DNA of 64,000 nt from Reyranella humidisoli. GTDB taxonomy: Bacteria > Pseudomonadota > Alphaproteobacteria > Reyranellales > Reyranellaceae. Under the pieces are notes generated by a model. That model had not been told where the DNA came from. It saw nothing but the letters and a program-made list of their open reading frames with translations, and searched no databases. The position numbers were made by a program, and so were the translations under genes. Positions 7,694-17,365 of the stretch are shown one piece after another; within the stretch, counting starts at the first letter, position 1, and each line of letters opens with the position of its first letter. Location: contig NZ_JAHOPB010000002.1 in assembly GCF_019039055.1 (NCBI RefSeq), positions 1 to 64,000 of the forward strand, read 5' to 3'.

Positions 7694-9925
7694 CTAGGCC
7701 GCCCGGGTGCGGCGGACGAGCAAGAGCGCGATGAGGACGGTGGGAACGAGGATGGCGGCGGCCATGAGTTCCATCGTCGTATTGCTGAGCGGCATGATGC
7801 CGCCGCCGGGCGTCGCGAGGACCAGACCGCCTAGCACAAGCGCGATGCGCAGGGGCCATTCGAGCATGCCTGTGCGCCGGAGATCTCCGACGCCGACCTG
7901 ATAGCCCTGGATGCCTCCGCAGATAAAGGAGATCCCGACGAGGGCTGTGACGGCCAAGTAGATCGCCTCGAAGTAGGGGATGCCGCCGCCGGCCGCCGGC
8001 TGAAGCACCAGAGCCGGATTGGCGACGAAGAAGAACGGTATGAAATAGATGATGCTTCCCACCCACATCGATTCCCATCCCGTCTTCATCGCCGGCGCCC
8101 CGGCGATGCCGGCCGCCGCAAACGAGGCGATGGCAACCGGCGGCGTGATCGACGACAGCATGCCCCAGTAGAAGATGAACATGTGGACGGCCATCTTGTT
8201 GAGGCCGAGCTTCTCGAGGGCCGGCCCGATCAGGATGGCGAGGAAGATGTAGCAGGCGGTCGTGGTCAGCCCGAGGCCGAGGATCAGGCTGGTGAAGGCG
8301 CACATGACCAGGAGCAGAAGGACGTTGCTGCCGGCGATGTTGAGCAGGTCGTTGGCCAGCGAGGCGATGACGCCGGTCAGCGAGAAGGCGCCGATCAGCA
8401 GGCCGCAGCCTGCGAGGATTCCGACCAGCTCGACGAAGGTCCGGCCGTTCGCCTCGAGGAAGGAAATGTACTTGCGCAGCCCCCAGCGCTTGTCTCCCCA
8501 GATCTCGTTCAGCACAAGCAACACCACCATCCCGCCCAGCGCCGGCAGCAGCATCGCATTCATCCAGGCGTCGAAGGTGCCGGGCCCGGAGGCCGCCAGC
8601 GCCTTGGGATAGCTTTCGCTCCGGACGGTCATCACGGCAGCGGCAAGCAGGGCGATGGCGATGTTGATCGTGTTGGCGATCTTCCATCGGCCGGGTTGCG
8701 ACCACTGGTTCAGGACCAGCAGCAGCGCCGTCGCATAGAAGGGCGCATGGCTCTCGCGCTTGAAGTACAGCAGCATGACGATCAGCAGGGCAATGACGAA
8801 GGCGTAGTACCAGCCTTCCTTGAAGGCCTGCCAGGCGCTGGGAAGTTCGTGCCGCTCCAGACCCTTCAGGCCGCGGCGCGCGGCGTACGAATCGACCTGC
8901 ATGAACAGGCCGGCATAGAAAAGGAAGGCCGGGATGATGGCGGCAAGGGCGACCTCGGAGTAGGTCGTGCCCAGGAACTGGGCCATCACGAAGGCCGTGG
9001 CGCCCATCACCGGCGGCGCCAAGACCGCGCCCGTCGAGGCGCAGGCCTCGATGGCACCGGAGTAGGAGGGGCTGAAGCCGGTCCGCTTCATGGTGGGAAT
9101 CGTCATGGTGCCCGCGGTGAGGACATTGCTGACGATGCTGCCGGACATCATGCCGAGCAGGCCCGACGCGAAGATGCAGACCTTGGCGGCGCCGCCGCGG
9201 AACGTACCGCACAGCGCGAACGAGAGGTTGATGAAGAACTTGCCGGCGCCGGTCATCATGAGCGCCGTGCCGAACACCAGGAACCCGATGACGACATCGG
9301 CGAAGGCCTGGATCGGTATGCCGAGCAGGCTCTCCGTGGAGAGCATGTGGTAGGCGGTGGTCTGATCGAGCGTCGACTGGTTGCCCTTGAGCGGCCCGAG
9401 CCACGAGGCGCCAGCGAAAAGCGGATAGACCGTGAAGGGGAAGATGCTCAGGAGCAGGCTCCAGCCGCCCGTCCGTCGCAGCGCCTCCATGAGCACGATC
9501 CACATCAGGTAGCCCGCCCAGATCACGGGTTCGGGCGGATCGCCGAACTCCCATCCGAGTTCGGCGGCCTTGCGGATGTTGATCATCAGGTAGAACGAGG
9601 CGACGGCCGTTCCCACGAACAACACGACATCGTACCAGGCGACCCGGTCGACGGAGGCCCTGGCGCTGCCCGGAAAGATCACGAAGGTGAAGGGCAGCAT
9701 GCAGAGAATCAGGAGGTAGAAGTACTCCGTGTTGAGGGGCGTGAATCCGACGAAGAAGCGCAGGGTGAACTGCTGGTTGATGCAGAGAAAGATGGTGACC
9801 GCCGTCAATGCCACGAGCAGCCACCGCCACACGCCGGAGAGCGTGCGGGTGCGCAGGGTCTCGGCCTCGGCCGGACCGGTCTTGTGCGGGTCGTCCAGGA
9901 CGACCCGCACGGCTTGATCGGTCAT
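7694..9925 (-). CDS. TRAP transporter fused permease (4TM/12TM, DctQM-type)
   Basis: 743 residues, inner membrane. The N-terminal ~190 residues contain four hydrophobic helices (small Q-type subunit); the rest carries about 12 helices with the M-subunit signatures FGTALMMTGAGKFF, GLLGMMSGSIVSNV and GAVLAPPVMGATAF. Fusion of Q and M is typical of TRAP systems that use TAXI binding proteins, and such a protein is encoded 14 bp upstream on the same strand. Together they would import an unknown carboxylate using an ion gradient. ATG 9925 follows a GGGGAC-containing leader. Confidence 0.93.
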   Translation of the reverse strand: MTDQAVRVVLDDPHKTGPAEAETLRTRTLSGVWRWLLVALTAVTIFLCINQQFTLRFFVGFTPLNTEYFYLLILCMLPFTFVIFPGSARASVDRVAWYDVVLFVGTAVASFYLMINIRKAAELGWEFGDPPEPVIWAGYLMWIVLMEALRRTGGWSLLLSIFPFTVYPLFAGASWLGPLKGNQSTLDQTTAYHMLSTESLLGIPIQAFADVVIGFLVFGTALMMTGAGKFFINLSFALCGTFRGGAAKVCIFASGLLGMMSGSIVSNVLTAGTMTIPTMKRTGFSPSYSGAIEACASTGAVLAPPVMGATAFVMAQFLGTTYSEVALAAIIPAFLFYAGLFMQVDSYAARRGLKGLERHELPSAWQAFKEGWYYAFVIALLIVMLLYFKRESHAPFYATALLLVLNQWSQPGRWKIANTINIAIALLAAAVMTVRSESYPKALAASGPGTFDAWMNAMLLPALGGMVVLLVLNEIWGDKRWGLRKYISFLEANGRTFVELVGILAGCGLLIGAFSLTGVIASLANDLLNIAGSNVLLLLVMCAFTSLILGLGLTTTACYIFLAILIGPALEKLGLNKMAVHMFIFYWGMLSSITPPVAIASFAAAGIAGAPAMKTGWESMWVGSIIYFIPFFFVANPALVLQPAAGGGIPYFEAIYLAVTALVGISFICGGIQGYQVGVGDLRRTGMLEWPLRIALVLGGLVLATPGGGIMPLSNTTMELMAAAILVPTVLIALLLVRRTRAA

Positions 9926-9939
9926 GACGGACGTCCCCT

Positions 9940-11085
9940 TTATTCGAAGACGACGTCCATCCCGGCTTTCTGGAGAGCGGCGCCGCGTGCCTTCAGCCAG
10001 CCCTCCGCGAAGGCCTTGTCATCCGACGGTGCGCCGGTCGCGTAGGCCTTCCAGGCATCGATCATGACCTGCTGGCGCTTCACCAGGTTGTCGTTGTGCT
10101 TCTGCGCCGAGTCCGTCCACACGCCCTTCTCCTTGAAGGCGCGGATGGTGCCGTCGTGATAGGGCACGACCCAGGTCAGGTTCTGCAACGACAGCGCCAT
10201 GCCCTCGGCCCCCGGCGCGCCGCCCTTGTAGGCATCGAACGTGTCGATCATCGCCTTGGTGATGGCGTAGATCGTGTCGGCGGAGCGGTCGGCGTAGGTC
10301 ATGAAGATCGGATAGGCATAGCCGGCCATCTCGACTGGCGTTTGTGGCGAGAGGCCGCCGGCGCCGCATGTCGCCTTCACGGGCACGAAGTAGGGTGCCT
10401 TCTTGTGGACGCGGGCCCAGCCTTCCTTGTCGGTGGCCGGCATCGGCGGAAACATGATGCCGCGTGGAGAACTGTCGGCCTCCTTCGACTGGCCCGAGAT
10501 CGTCGAGGTCAGGAGGGCGTCGACCTCGTTGTTGATGAGGCCCTTCCACATGGCGTTGTTGGAGGAGAACTGCACCGGCGTCATGTCCTTCTCGGTCAGG
10601 CCGCCGAAAGCGATCAGGGCGATGACACCCTGGCTCAGGGCCGGTGAACCGACCACGATACCGAGGCGCTTGCCCTTGAGATCCTTGACCTCCTTGACGC
10701 CGGTGTCCTTGGCCACGGCCAGGCCGAGCCCGTTGCATGCCGTCGCCGCCATGATCAAGCGGGTTGCCTGCGGCCCCCAGCTCCTGGTGCCGAACTCAAA
10801 GACGCCCTCCTGCGCAAAGTAGGTACCGATGCCCATCTGCGAGATGACGGCACGGTTCGCCTTCACCGGCGCCAGGCGTCCGGTGTCGTTGCCCGATGGC
10901 AGGACGCGGACGTCTGTTCCGAGCACGTTCTTGAACTGCTGGCCGATCGCGACGGCGATATTGAAGCCGGAAGAGCCGGTATCGTAGGCGGTCCAGGACA
11001 TCTCTTTCGGAATGGCCTGGCCGAAGGCGGGGACAGCGACGAGCAACGCCAATGCAGCGCCCGTTGCTACGGTGCGTCGGAACAT
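9940..11085 (-). CDS. TAXI-family TRAP transporter solute-binding protein
   Basis: 381 residues with a signal peptide (1-23, ending PAFGQ). The TAXI fold is indicated by MSWTAYDTGSSGFNIAVAIG near the start, TDVRVLPSGNDTGRL, a central DLKGKRLGIVVGSPA segment and ATCGAGGLSP. It captures substrate in the periplasm and delivers it to the fused permease encoded immediately downstream (14 bp gap), so the two form one operon. The substrate cannot be read from sequence. The SD GGAGGATTTC lies before ATG 11085. Confidence 0.92.
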   Translation of the reverse strand: MFRRTVATGAALALLVAVPAFGQAIPKEMSWTAYDTGSSGFNIAVAIGQQFKNVLGTDVRVLPSGNDTGRLAPVKANRAVISQMGIGTYFAQEGVFEFGTRSWGPQATRLIMAATACNGLGLAVAKDTGVKEVKDLKGKRLGIVVGSPALSQGVIALIAFGGLTEKDMTPVQFSSNNAMWKGLINNEVDALLTSTISGQSKEADSSPRGIMFPPMPATDKEGWARVHKKAPYFVPVKATCGAGGLSPQTPVEMAGYAYPIFMTYADRSADTIYAITKAMIDTFDAYKGGAPGAEGMALSLQNLTWVVPYHDGTIRAFKEKGVWTDSAQKHNDNLVKRQQVMIDAWKAYATGAPSDDKAFAEGWLKARGAALQKAGMDVVFE

Positions 11086-11190
11086 GAAATCCTCCCTGGA
11101 TACGGCGCCTTGTTTTTATGGCGTCCGAATTGCCGCGCATGTTGCAGGGTCGGCACTCCCTATTCAACCGACATTCCCGGGATGAACCCT

Positions 11191-11800
11191 CTAAACGGGG
11201 CAAAACCCATTGCTTCTGAAAAGTCGGGATGGTCCGCCGCCGAGCGGGGAGATGGTGTCGGCTTGCTGCAGGCGCACGATCGTCGTGCCGGTTGGCGACG
11301 GATCGTCGATGGGGGCAACGACCGTCTCGGCGACCGCAACCGGCCGGGCCCAGACGGACTGAGTTGCCGTCGGCGGTCTGGATATCGTTGAATCCAAAGT
11401 CGCTTGTGAGCAGCCCCGCCGCTCCGGAGGCGAGGCTGCCATTGATCGCCACCGAAAGCGCATCGCCGGCGTCGACCGTCAACTGGCCGAGCGTGCCCTG
11501 GGATTGCTGGTCGAAGAGCGTCACCAGAGCGTCGTCGAACGGCTCCTGCGCGACCTGGCCCGCAAAGCGGGACGTTCAGGCATAGAAGTCACTGGCCTGG
11601 CTGGTGAAGTCGAGACTGTCTCCGCCGGCATTGACGGATACCGCGCCGGCGGCGTTGGGAAAGGTCGTCTGCACCAGCGGGGCCTGCTGTACGCCGCTCT
11701 CCCATGTGCCGTTGTGCCAGTCCGCGATATCAGGTGAATCGGAATAGTTCAGTTGCGCCTGGGCGATGGCGGTGAGCGCGCGCGCCTCGCCCGGACCTCG
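11191..11800 (-). pseudogene. decayed gene, secreted/surface-like protein remnant
   Basis: Reading leftward from about 11800, one frame gives ARALTAIAQAQLNYSDS and WHNGTWESGVQQAPLVQTTF, hits TGA at 11576-11578, continues in the same frame as VTLFDQQSQGTLGQLTVDAG and SGAAGLLTSDFGFNDIQT, then must shift frame near 11350 to continue as VAVAETVVAPIDDPSPTGTT until a stop at 11191. That is one nonsense and one frameshift in about 200 codons. I do not recognise the family; composition (Asn, Gly, Thr, Gln rich) suggests an exported protein. It overlaps no intact gene and abuts the end of the dihydroxyacetone kinase gene. Confidence 0.45.
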
Positions 11801-11807
11801 TTGCGCC

Positions 11808-13445
11808 TTAAGTGATGCCGCGGACTCCGGCGATGCCCTCCAGCATCGTCGCGACGGCCTCTGCCCCCGGATCGGCAATGCCCGCGAGATGCGAAGAAGA
11901 GACATAGCTCGATCGGCCGGCACGGGCCGACTTCATCCGCGCGGTTGCATCGGCGCCTGCACGTGCGGCCTTCGCTGCGGCATCGAGACCCCCCGGCAGG
12001 GCCTCGAGAGCGGGCGCGAGGGCATCGATCATGGTGCGGTCGCCGGGTTTCGCGCCGCCATAGGCCATCATCTTCGCAAGCCCTGCCGACAGGGCATCCT
12101 GCCAGGTGGCGCCCGCCGAGGCGGACTGGCTGGCGGCCGAAAAGAAGATGGCGAGCAACACACCCGACGACCCGCCCATGGAGCGGGAGAGCGCCTCGCT
12201 CGTTGCCGCGAAGAAGAGGTCGAGCTTGGCGAGCGGCATCAGCGGCAGCGCCGTCTGCAGGTGACGCGCCGCCGTCGCGACGGTCGAGCCGGTATCTCCG
12301 TCGCCCACCTTGGCATCGAGCGCGTTCAGTTTGCTCTCTGCGGCGATGAGGATGTCGCAGGACCGGCTGACCAGCGCGCTCAGCGCCGGATTCCGGCTCG
12401 CCCGGACGGGCTTGCCTTTCATCTCCCGCGGCAGCTTCACGAGCCTGGGCTTCACGTGCGTGCGGATCGGCGGCCAGACCAGCGGGCTCGCCGGCGAGAG
12501 CAGGGCCTTCTCGAAATCGGGCGTCAGGGGCAGCAGGCTCAGGGAAAAGCCGTGCATGTCGAGAGACGACACCAGCGTTGCGGGGCCCAGCACCAGCTTC
12601 ACTTTCGCCCCCCGGCGGCTCGCCAGCACCTCGTTGGTGAGCAGGTTCATTTCGAGCGGCGTGGTGGAGCCGAGGTTGTTGACCAGCAGCGCGTAGGACC
12701 GCGCCGGCTTCGCTGCGGCGAAGAGGCGATCGACGAGCAGCAACGCCGCCTGGCGCGCGCTCTCGAAACTCACGAGGTCGACGCCCGGCTCGCCGTGGAG
12801 ACCGAGGCCGAGTTCGGCCTTGCCGGCGGGAACGCGGTCCTCGCGGCCGATTCCGGGAAGAGTGCAGGAAGACAGGGAAATCCCGAGCGAGACCAGGTCG
12901 TCGGCAGCCTTCCGGGCCATGGCCGTGACCGTCTTCAGGTCCGCCCCCTTCTCGGCATAGTGGCCGGCGATCTTTTCCACGAACATCACGCCGGCGATGC
13001 CGCGCGGCTGGGGACTATCCGGCAGGGCGATGTCGTCCTTCACGATCACGACCTCGACCTTCCGGCCGAGCGCGCGGGCGCGTTCCACCGCGAGGCCGAA
13101 GTTCAGCCGGTCGCCGGTATAGTTCTTGAAGATGACGAGGCAGCCGCCCTTGCCGGTCACCGCCATGATCGCGGCGAACACGGCGTCGATCGATGGCGAG
13201 GCGAAGACCTCGCCGCAGACTGCGGCAGTCAACATGCCCTTGCCGACGAAGGAGGCGTGCGCCGGTTCGTGACCCGAACCGCCGCCTGCGACGATGGCCA
13301 CGCGGCCGGGCCTGTGGTCGGTGCGGAGTACGACCTTGATTCCGGGATAGCCGTCGAGGCGCGCCAGGTTGGCGCCGCCGCTGCTGCGCAGGAGCCCGTC
13401 GATCGCGTCCACGACGAGGCTGTCCTTTGCGTTGATGAATTGCAT
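11808..13445 (-). CDS. dhaK: ATP-dependent dihydroxyacetone kinase (DhaK-DhaL fusion)
   Basis: 545 residues combining both halves of a single-chain Dha kinase, which phosphorylates dihydroxyacetone (or glyceraldehyde) with ATP. The N-terminal DhaK part (1-330) contains GGGSGHEPAHASFVGKGML with the substrate-binding His near residue 60, and FKNYTGDRLNFGLA. The C-terminal DhaL part (about 355-545) has DAKVGDGDTGSTV, the Asp cluster that binds Mg-ATP, and SRSMGGSSGVL. Two-component PTS-linked Dha kinases have these on separate chains; the fusion implies direct ATP use. GAGGAA precedes ATG 13445. Single gene, no glycerol pathway partner nearby. Confidence 0.92.
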   Translation of the reverse strand: MQFINAKDSLVVDAIDGLLRSSGGANLARLDGYPGIKVVLRTDHRPGRVAIVAGGGSGHEPAHASFVGKGMLTAAVCGEVFASPSIDAVFAAIMAVTGKGGCLVIFKNYTGDRLNFGLAVERARALGRKVEVVIVKDDIALPDSPQPRGIAGVMFVEKIAGHYAEKGADLKTVTAMARKAADDLVSLGISLSSCTLPGIGREDRVPAGKAELGLGLHGEPGVDLVSFESARQAALLLVDRLFAAAKPARSYALLVNNLGSTTPLEMNLLTNEVLASRRGAKVKLVLGPATLVSSLDMHGFSLSLLPLTPDFEKALLSPASPLVWPPIRTHVKPRLVKLPREMKGKPVRASRNPALSALVSRSCDILIAAESKLNALDAKVGDGDTGSTVATAARHLQTALPLMPLAKLDLFFAATSEALSRSMGGSSGVLLAIFFSAASQSASAGATWQDALSAGLAKMMAYGGAKPGDRTMIDALAPALEALPGGLDAAAKAARAGADATARMKSARAGRSSYVSSSHLAGIADPGAEAVATMLEGIAGVRGIT

Positions 13446-13588
13446 GGTTCCTCTTCCCTTGGCGGCTTAGCGGCAATGATGAGTGCGCGATCGCTTCCGA
13501 GCAACCGGGCGGGCGCGTGCAAGACATTGCTTCCGGGCGCCAAGTCGGCTGTCTATCGTGGTGCCCGGATCTGAAAGAGGGAAAAGAC

Positions 13589-14284
13589 ATGGGCGAGGAG
13601 ATCAGGCTGACGGCAGCCGACGGCGAACAGTTTGCGGCATACCTGGCGTTGCCCGCGCGACTGCCGGCGCCGGCGCTGGTCGTGCTGCCGGAAGTATTCA
13701 ACACCAACCCGCACATCCGCTCGGTGGCCGACGGCTACGCCGCCGACGGATTCATCGCGCTGGCACCGGACGTTTTCTGGAGGCAGGAAGCGGGTTGCTA
13801 TCTTCCCTATACCGACGAGGGGCGCGCCAAGGCCCGCGCGCTGTGGGCCGAACTGGATACCGATCAGTTCACCCGCGACCTCGGCGACATCGTGGCGTTT
13901 TTGCGCGCGCGTCCGGACTGCACCGGCAAGGTCGGCGTGATGGGCTTCTGTCTCGGCGGCAAGTTCGCCTACCTCGCGAGCACCCGCCTGCCGGTCGACG
14001 CCGCCGTGAGCTACTACGGCGTCCATATCGACCAGCATCTCGACGAGGCCGGCAAGCGGGGGTGCCCGATCCTGATGCAGTTCGCCAGTGACGATCCGCA
14101 CGTCCCCGAGGCCACGGTGGCGGCGATTCGAGCACGCATGGGCGGCGAGGCGGGAGTCGACATCCACGTCTATCCAGGCACGGAGCACGGCTTCAACCGC
14201 CAGGGTTACCCGCCCTTCAACGAAGACGCCGCCCGCGAGGCCCGTCGCCGGACCGTGGCTCTCCTGCGCGATTGCCTTGCCTGA
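13589..14284 (+). CDS. dienelactone hydrolase family protein
   Basis: 231 residues, cytosolic alpha/beta hydrolase. The catalytic triad of dienelactone hydrolases is visible: Cys in VMGFCLGGKFAY (about residue 119), Asp in FASDDPHVP (about 168) and His in GTEHGFNR (about 200). The N-terminal EVFNTNPHIRSVAD and PDVFWRQ segments also match. Such enzymes open lactones in chloroaromatic degradation, but many paralogues act on other esters; the neighbours give no aromatic pathway, so the substrate is unknown. The SD GAGGGAAAAG lies just before ATG 13589. Confidence 0.92.
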   Translation: MGEEIRLTAADGEQFAAYLALPARLPAPALVVLPEVFNTNPHIRSVADGYAADGFIALAPDVFWRQEAGCYLPYTDEGRAKARALWAELDTDQFTRDLGDIVAFLRARPDCTGKVGVMGFCLGGKFAYLASTRLPVDAAVSYYGVHIDQHLDEAGKRGCPILMQFASDDPHVPEATVAAIRARMGGEAGVDIHVYPGTEHGFNRQGYPPFNEDAAREARRRTVALLRDCLA

Positions 14285-14296
14285 CGGTCGATCCCT

Positions 14297-15499
14297 TCAG
14301 GCTGCCGGCCGGCGCACCAACGTCCACCAGCCGAGCAGACCGACGATGCCGGTCACGGCGACGCCGATGCCGATGTTCATCTGCGTGTCGTGCGGCACGT
14401 AGCCGACCAGCAGGGTCAGCACCGCGGCGGTGATCATCTGCACGAAGCCCATGAGCGCCGAGGCCGCGCCGACGCGGGTGGCGGGCACGGCGGACAGCGC
14501 GTTCGCCATCGCGTTGGGCATGTTGAGGCCGTTGCCCCAGCCCATCAGCACCAACGGGATGATCAGCGCCAGCGGCGTGACGTAGCCCAGGGCGGCCGTC
14601 GCGATCATCGCCACGGCGCCGAGGGTGAGGATGCCCTGGCCCACCGGGATCAGGAGCAGGCTTTTTACCCGACCCTGCAGGCGGCTCGAGACCAGGCTGC
14701 CGAGGACGAAGTTGCCCGCCCAGGCCAGCGTGAACCAGCCGAACAGTTCGGCGCCCACGCCCATCACCTGGATCAGCAGGATGGGGCCGCCGGAGAAGAA
14801 AACATTGAAGCCGGCCGAAGCGCAGGTCGTCGCGATCATGAGACCGAGGAACCGGCGCTCCCGCAGCACCGCGCTGAAGCCATCGATATAGTCGCGCACC
14901 ACGCCCGTCGTGCGCGGTGCCGCCTTCGGTGCGGTCTCGCCGAGGATGCGCCAGACGAAGACCAGCACGGCGAACCCGCAGGCGGCCGTGAACCAGAAAT
15001 TGCTGCGCCAGCCGAAGAAGCCGAGCAGTTGCCCGCCCAGCAGCGGCGAGAGCGCCGGCGCAAGCGCCATGGAAGAGGCCATGTAGCCCATCGCCCGCGG
15101 GGCATCGGGACCGGTCCGGCTGTCGCGGACGATGGCGCGGCCCAGCACCACGCCGCCGCAGGCGCCGCAGGCCTGAACCAGGCGCGAGGCGATCAGCGTC
15201 TCGATCGTCGGGCTCAGTGCGCAGCAGACGCTGCCGACGGTGAACACGACGAGGCTGGCCAGCAGGAGCGGGCGGCGGCCCAGATTGTCCGAGAGCGGGC
15301 CCACGGCCAGCTGGGCGAAGGCGAAGGCGAACAGGTAGATCGACAGCGTCAGCTGGGCGGTGCCGTAGGAGACGTCGAGGTCGCCCGCGATGGTCGGCAG
15401 CGACGGCAGGAAGATGGTCAGTGCCATCTGCGAGCACACAGTGGCGCTCATCAGTAGCCAGATCGGCGGTTTGGTCGTGCGCATGCGCGGCTGTTTCAC
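14297..15499 (-). CDS. Bcr/CflA-type multidrug efflux MFS transporter
   Basis: 400 residues with 12 predicted helices (DHA1 family of proton-driven drug exporters). Diagnostic segments are LPTIAGDLDVSYGTAQLTLS in the first loop, the motif A variant GPLSDNLGRRPLL (about residue 68-80) and LVQACGACGGVVLGRAIVRD (motif C/B region). It converges on the dienelactone hydrolase gene with 12 bp between stops. Likely exports a small hydrophobic compound or drug; the substrate is not inferable. Confidence 0.9.
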   Translation of the reverse strand: MKQPRMRTTKPPIWLLMSATVCSQMALTIFLPSLPTIAGDLDVSYGTAQLTLSIYLFAFAFAQLAVGPLSDNLGRRPLLLASLVVFTVGSVCCALSPTIETLIASRLVQACGACGGVVLGRAIVRDSRTGPDAPRAMGYMASSMALAPALSPLLGGQLLGFFGWRSNFWFTAACGFAVLVFVWRILGETAPKAAPRTTGVVRDYIDGFSAVLRERRFLGLMIATTCASAGFNVFFSGGPILLIQVMGVGAELFGWFTLAWAGNFVLGSLVSSRLQGRVKSLLLIPVGQGILTLGAVAMIATAALGYVTPLALIIPLVLMGWGNGLNMPNAMANALSAVPATRVGAASALMGFVQMITAAVLTLLVGYVPHDTQMNIGIGVAVTGIVGLLGWWTLVRRPAA

Positions 15500-15602
15500 A
15501 TATCCGCGGAAGGCGGGGCGGCGCGCTCATAGCAGCCTTCGGCGGCGCGGGGCAGTGCAGACATCGGCGATCGATGAAGGAGTCGGCGCTGTTTTTGAAC
15601 GG

Positions 15603-16208
15603 TCAGGCGGTCGGCAGCCGGCCCTGGACCGACAGGCGGCGATCCGTCGCGCGCTGCATCACGACGATTTCCCCGCTGCCGGGAAAGATCTGGCTGAGTG
15701 CGGTGACCACGACCTGATGAGTGACGAACACCGTCGGTCTCGCGAGATCGAGCTGCCCGATCCACTGCCGCAGCGCCTCGATCTGTTGGGTTTCGCGCGT
15801 GCGGTCCTGGAAGAAGGAATTGAGCAGGGGTTGCTGTCGTGTCTCGCCCAGCTTCATCAGCGTCGCGGTCTCGAGGCAGCGGCACCATTGGCTGGAATGG
15901 ACGTCGGCGGCGGCAATGCCGTTGGCGCGGAAGAGTTCGCCGATGCGGACGGCTTGCGCGCGGCCCTCGGCCGAAAGATTGCGTTGCGTCGCGCAATCGT
16001 CGAGGCGAAAGCCCGAGGGGTCGTTGGTTCCGGGCGCCAGCGCATGTCGGATCAGCGCGAAGGACCCGGGCCGGCGCAGAGCCGCCCAGGAATCGCTCTG
16101 GGCGATCGCGGACCTTGCCCCGGCTCCCGCCGGCAGGGCCAGCAGCGCCGCCAGGACGGCACGCCGCGAAGAGCCCGGGGCGTTGGCATGTATAACCGGC
16201 GTCTTCAT
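15603..16208 (-). CDS. exported histidine phosphatase family protein
   Basis: 201 residues. A twin-arginine-like or Sec leader (RRAVLAALLALPAGAGA, residues about 14-30) precedes the phosphatase domain. LIRHALAPGTNDP carries the phospho-acceptor His (RH motif, about residue 55), SSQWCRCLETA the second Arg region and FVTHQVVVTAL the second catalytic His (about 168). The family includes phosphoglycerate mutase-like and lipid or sugar phosphatases; the periplasmic location suggests phosphate-ester scavenging. ATG 16208 overlaps the stop of the oxidoreductase gene (ATGA), which decides the start and indicates coupling. Confidence 0.85.
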   Translation of the reverse strand: MKTPVIHANAPGSSRRAVLAALLALPAGAGARSAIAQSDSWAALRRPGSFALIRHALAPGTNDPSGFRLDDCATQRNLSAEGRAQAVRIGELFRANGIAAADVHSSQWCRCLETATLMKLGETRQQPLLNSFFQDRTRETQQIEALRQWIGQLDLARPTVFVTHQVVVTALSQIFPGSGEIVVMQRATDRRLSVQGRLPTA

Positions 16209-17185
16209 GCCGGACCGGATCGAAGAAGGGCCTCCACGACTTCCTGCACGTCGAGCGCTTCGCGAAGCGTGGCGAGATGATGAGGTTTGCCGCGCGCGAG
16301 ATTCACCACGCCTTCGAGCTGGCGCCTGAGCGCCAGGGGGCGGGCCTGCTCGTTGGGAAGGGCATCGGGCGCCGGCTGCCATGTGCCGTCGGGCTGGCGG
16401 CGCTCCGCGATCGACCAGTCACGCAGCCGCACGGCACCCCGGTCGCCCTCCAGCATCCAGACATTGTGGTCGTCCTTGGAGGTCGCGCCGATGGCACCCG
16501 CGAGCGTCACCGGCAGGTCGCCGGCCTGCAGCGTCGCCTCGATCCGCCGTTCCGACCTGCCATCCTCTGGAAAGACAGTATGGCCCTTCAGGCCGTGCAG
16601 CGGCCCGACGAGGCGTCGCGCAAGGAAAAGAAAATGCGAGACGACCTCGCGCGTGAAGCCGCCCTGCATTGGCCGGTCGAGCCAGCCTGCTGCGTCGGCC
16701 TGCCACGGTCGGGGCCAGGCGGCGAAGCCCACGTCGATGGCGACGCGCTGGGGCGTGCCGACGTCGCCCGCGTCCATCCAGTTCCGGATCGCCGCGACGG
16801 CAAGGGAGGAGGCGAAGGGGAAGTTAACCGCGCCCAGGTCGCCGGCCTGGGCCACGAAGGCCCGTGCGTCCGCGACGTCGATGGAAAGCGGCTTCTCGCA
16901 GAAGACTGTCCTGCCCGCAGTCAGCGCAGCGCGGGCATGCGCGAGATGCGCGGCGGGCGGCGAGGCGATGTAGACGCAGTCGCTGGCCGAGATCAGCCCG
17001 GCCGCATCGCTCATCTGCCGCACCTGCGGAAAGTTCTTCTGCATGCGCTGCAGAACGGCAGGCGCCGGGTCCCAGAGACCGCAGGCGTGCACCCTTGCCG
17101 GATCCTGCTGCAGGATCGCGTTGAGCATCCGCTCGCCCATGATGCCGGCACCGATGATGCCGATCGCCACACTGCCTGTCGTCAT
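16205..17185 (-). CDS. Gfo/Idh/MocA family NAD(P)-dependent oxidoreductase
   Basis: 326 residues. The N-terminal Rossmann fold shows IGIIGAGIMGERMLNAI (dinucleotide site, residues about 7-22) and the family signature GRTVFCEKPLSIDVADAR with the EKP motif near residue 90. The C-terminal half (about 125-326) is the substrate-binding beta-sheet domain. Members usually oxidise sugars, inositols or related alcohols. ATG 17185 is chosen because AGGA lies 6 nt upstream. The 3' end is translationally coupled to a secreted histidine phosphatase, an unusual partner. Divergent from the PhyH gene. Confidence 0.88.
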   Translation of the reverse strand: MTTGSVAIGIIGAGIMGERMLNAILQQDPARVHACGLWDPAPAVLQRMQKNFPQVRQMSDAAGLISASDCVYIASPPAAHLAHARAALTAGRTVFCEKPLSIDVADARAFVAQAGDLGAVNFPFASSLAVAAIRNWMDAGDVGTPQRVAIDVGFAAWPRPWQADAAGWLDRPMQGGFTREVVSHFLFLARRLVGPLHGLKGHTVFPEDGRSERRIEATLQAGDLPVTLAGAIGATSKDDHNVWMLEGDRGAVRLRDWSIAERRQPDGTWQPAPDALPNEQARPLALRRQLEGVVNLARGKPHHLATLREALDVQEVVEALLRSGPA

Positions 17186-17365
17186 TCGCGTCCTGTCTTC
17201 GCTCGTTCGGAACACTAACATGGGTATTTCCGAACAGAGCGGCGTAACGGGCGCGAGGTCTTGTTCTGCGGCACGGCGTCACGGTTTCCCTTGCCGGCGG
17301 CCATCGGCGCCCGGCAACGTCTCCGACATGTGTCGCAAGAACACGCCCGGAGAAGGAAACGTTCG

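Noticed and set aside
8183-10045. 620-codon plus-strand open frame antisense to the TRAP permease
   Set aside because: Composition is Gly/Gln/Asp/Arg-rich without any motif; the minus strand encodes an unmistakable membrane protein.
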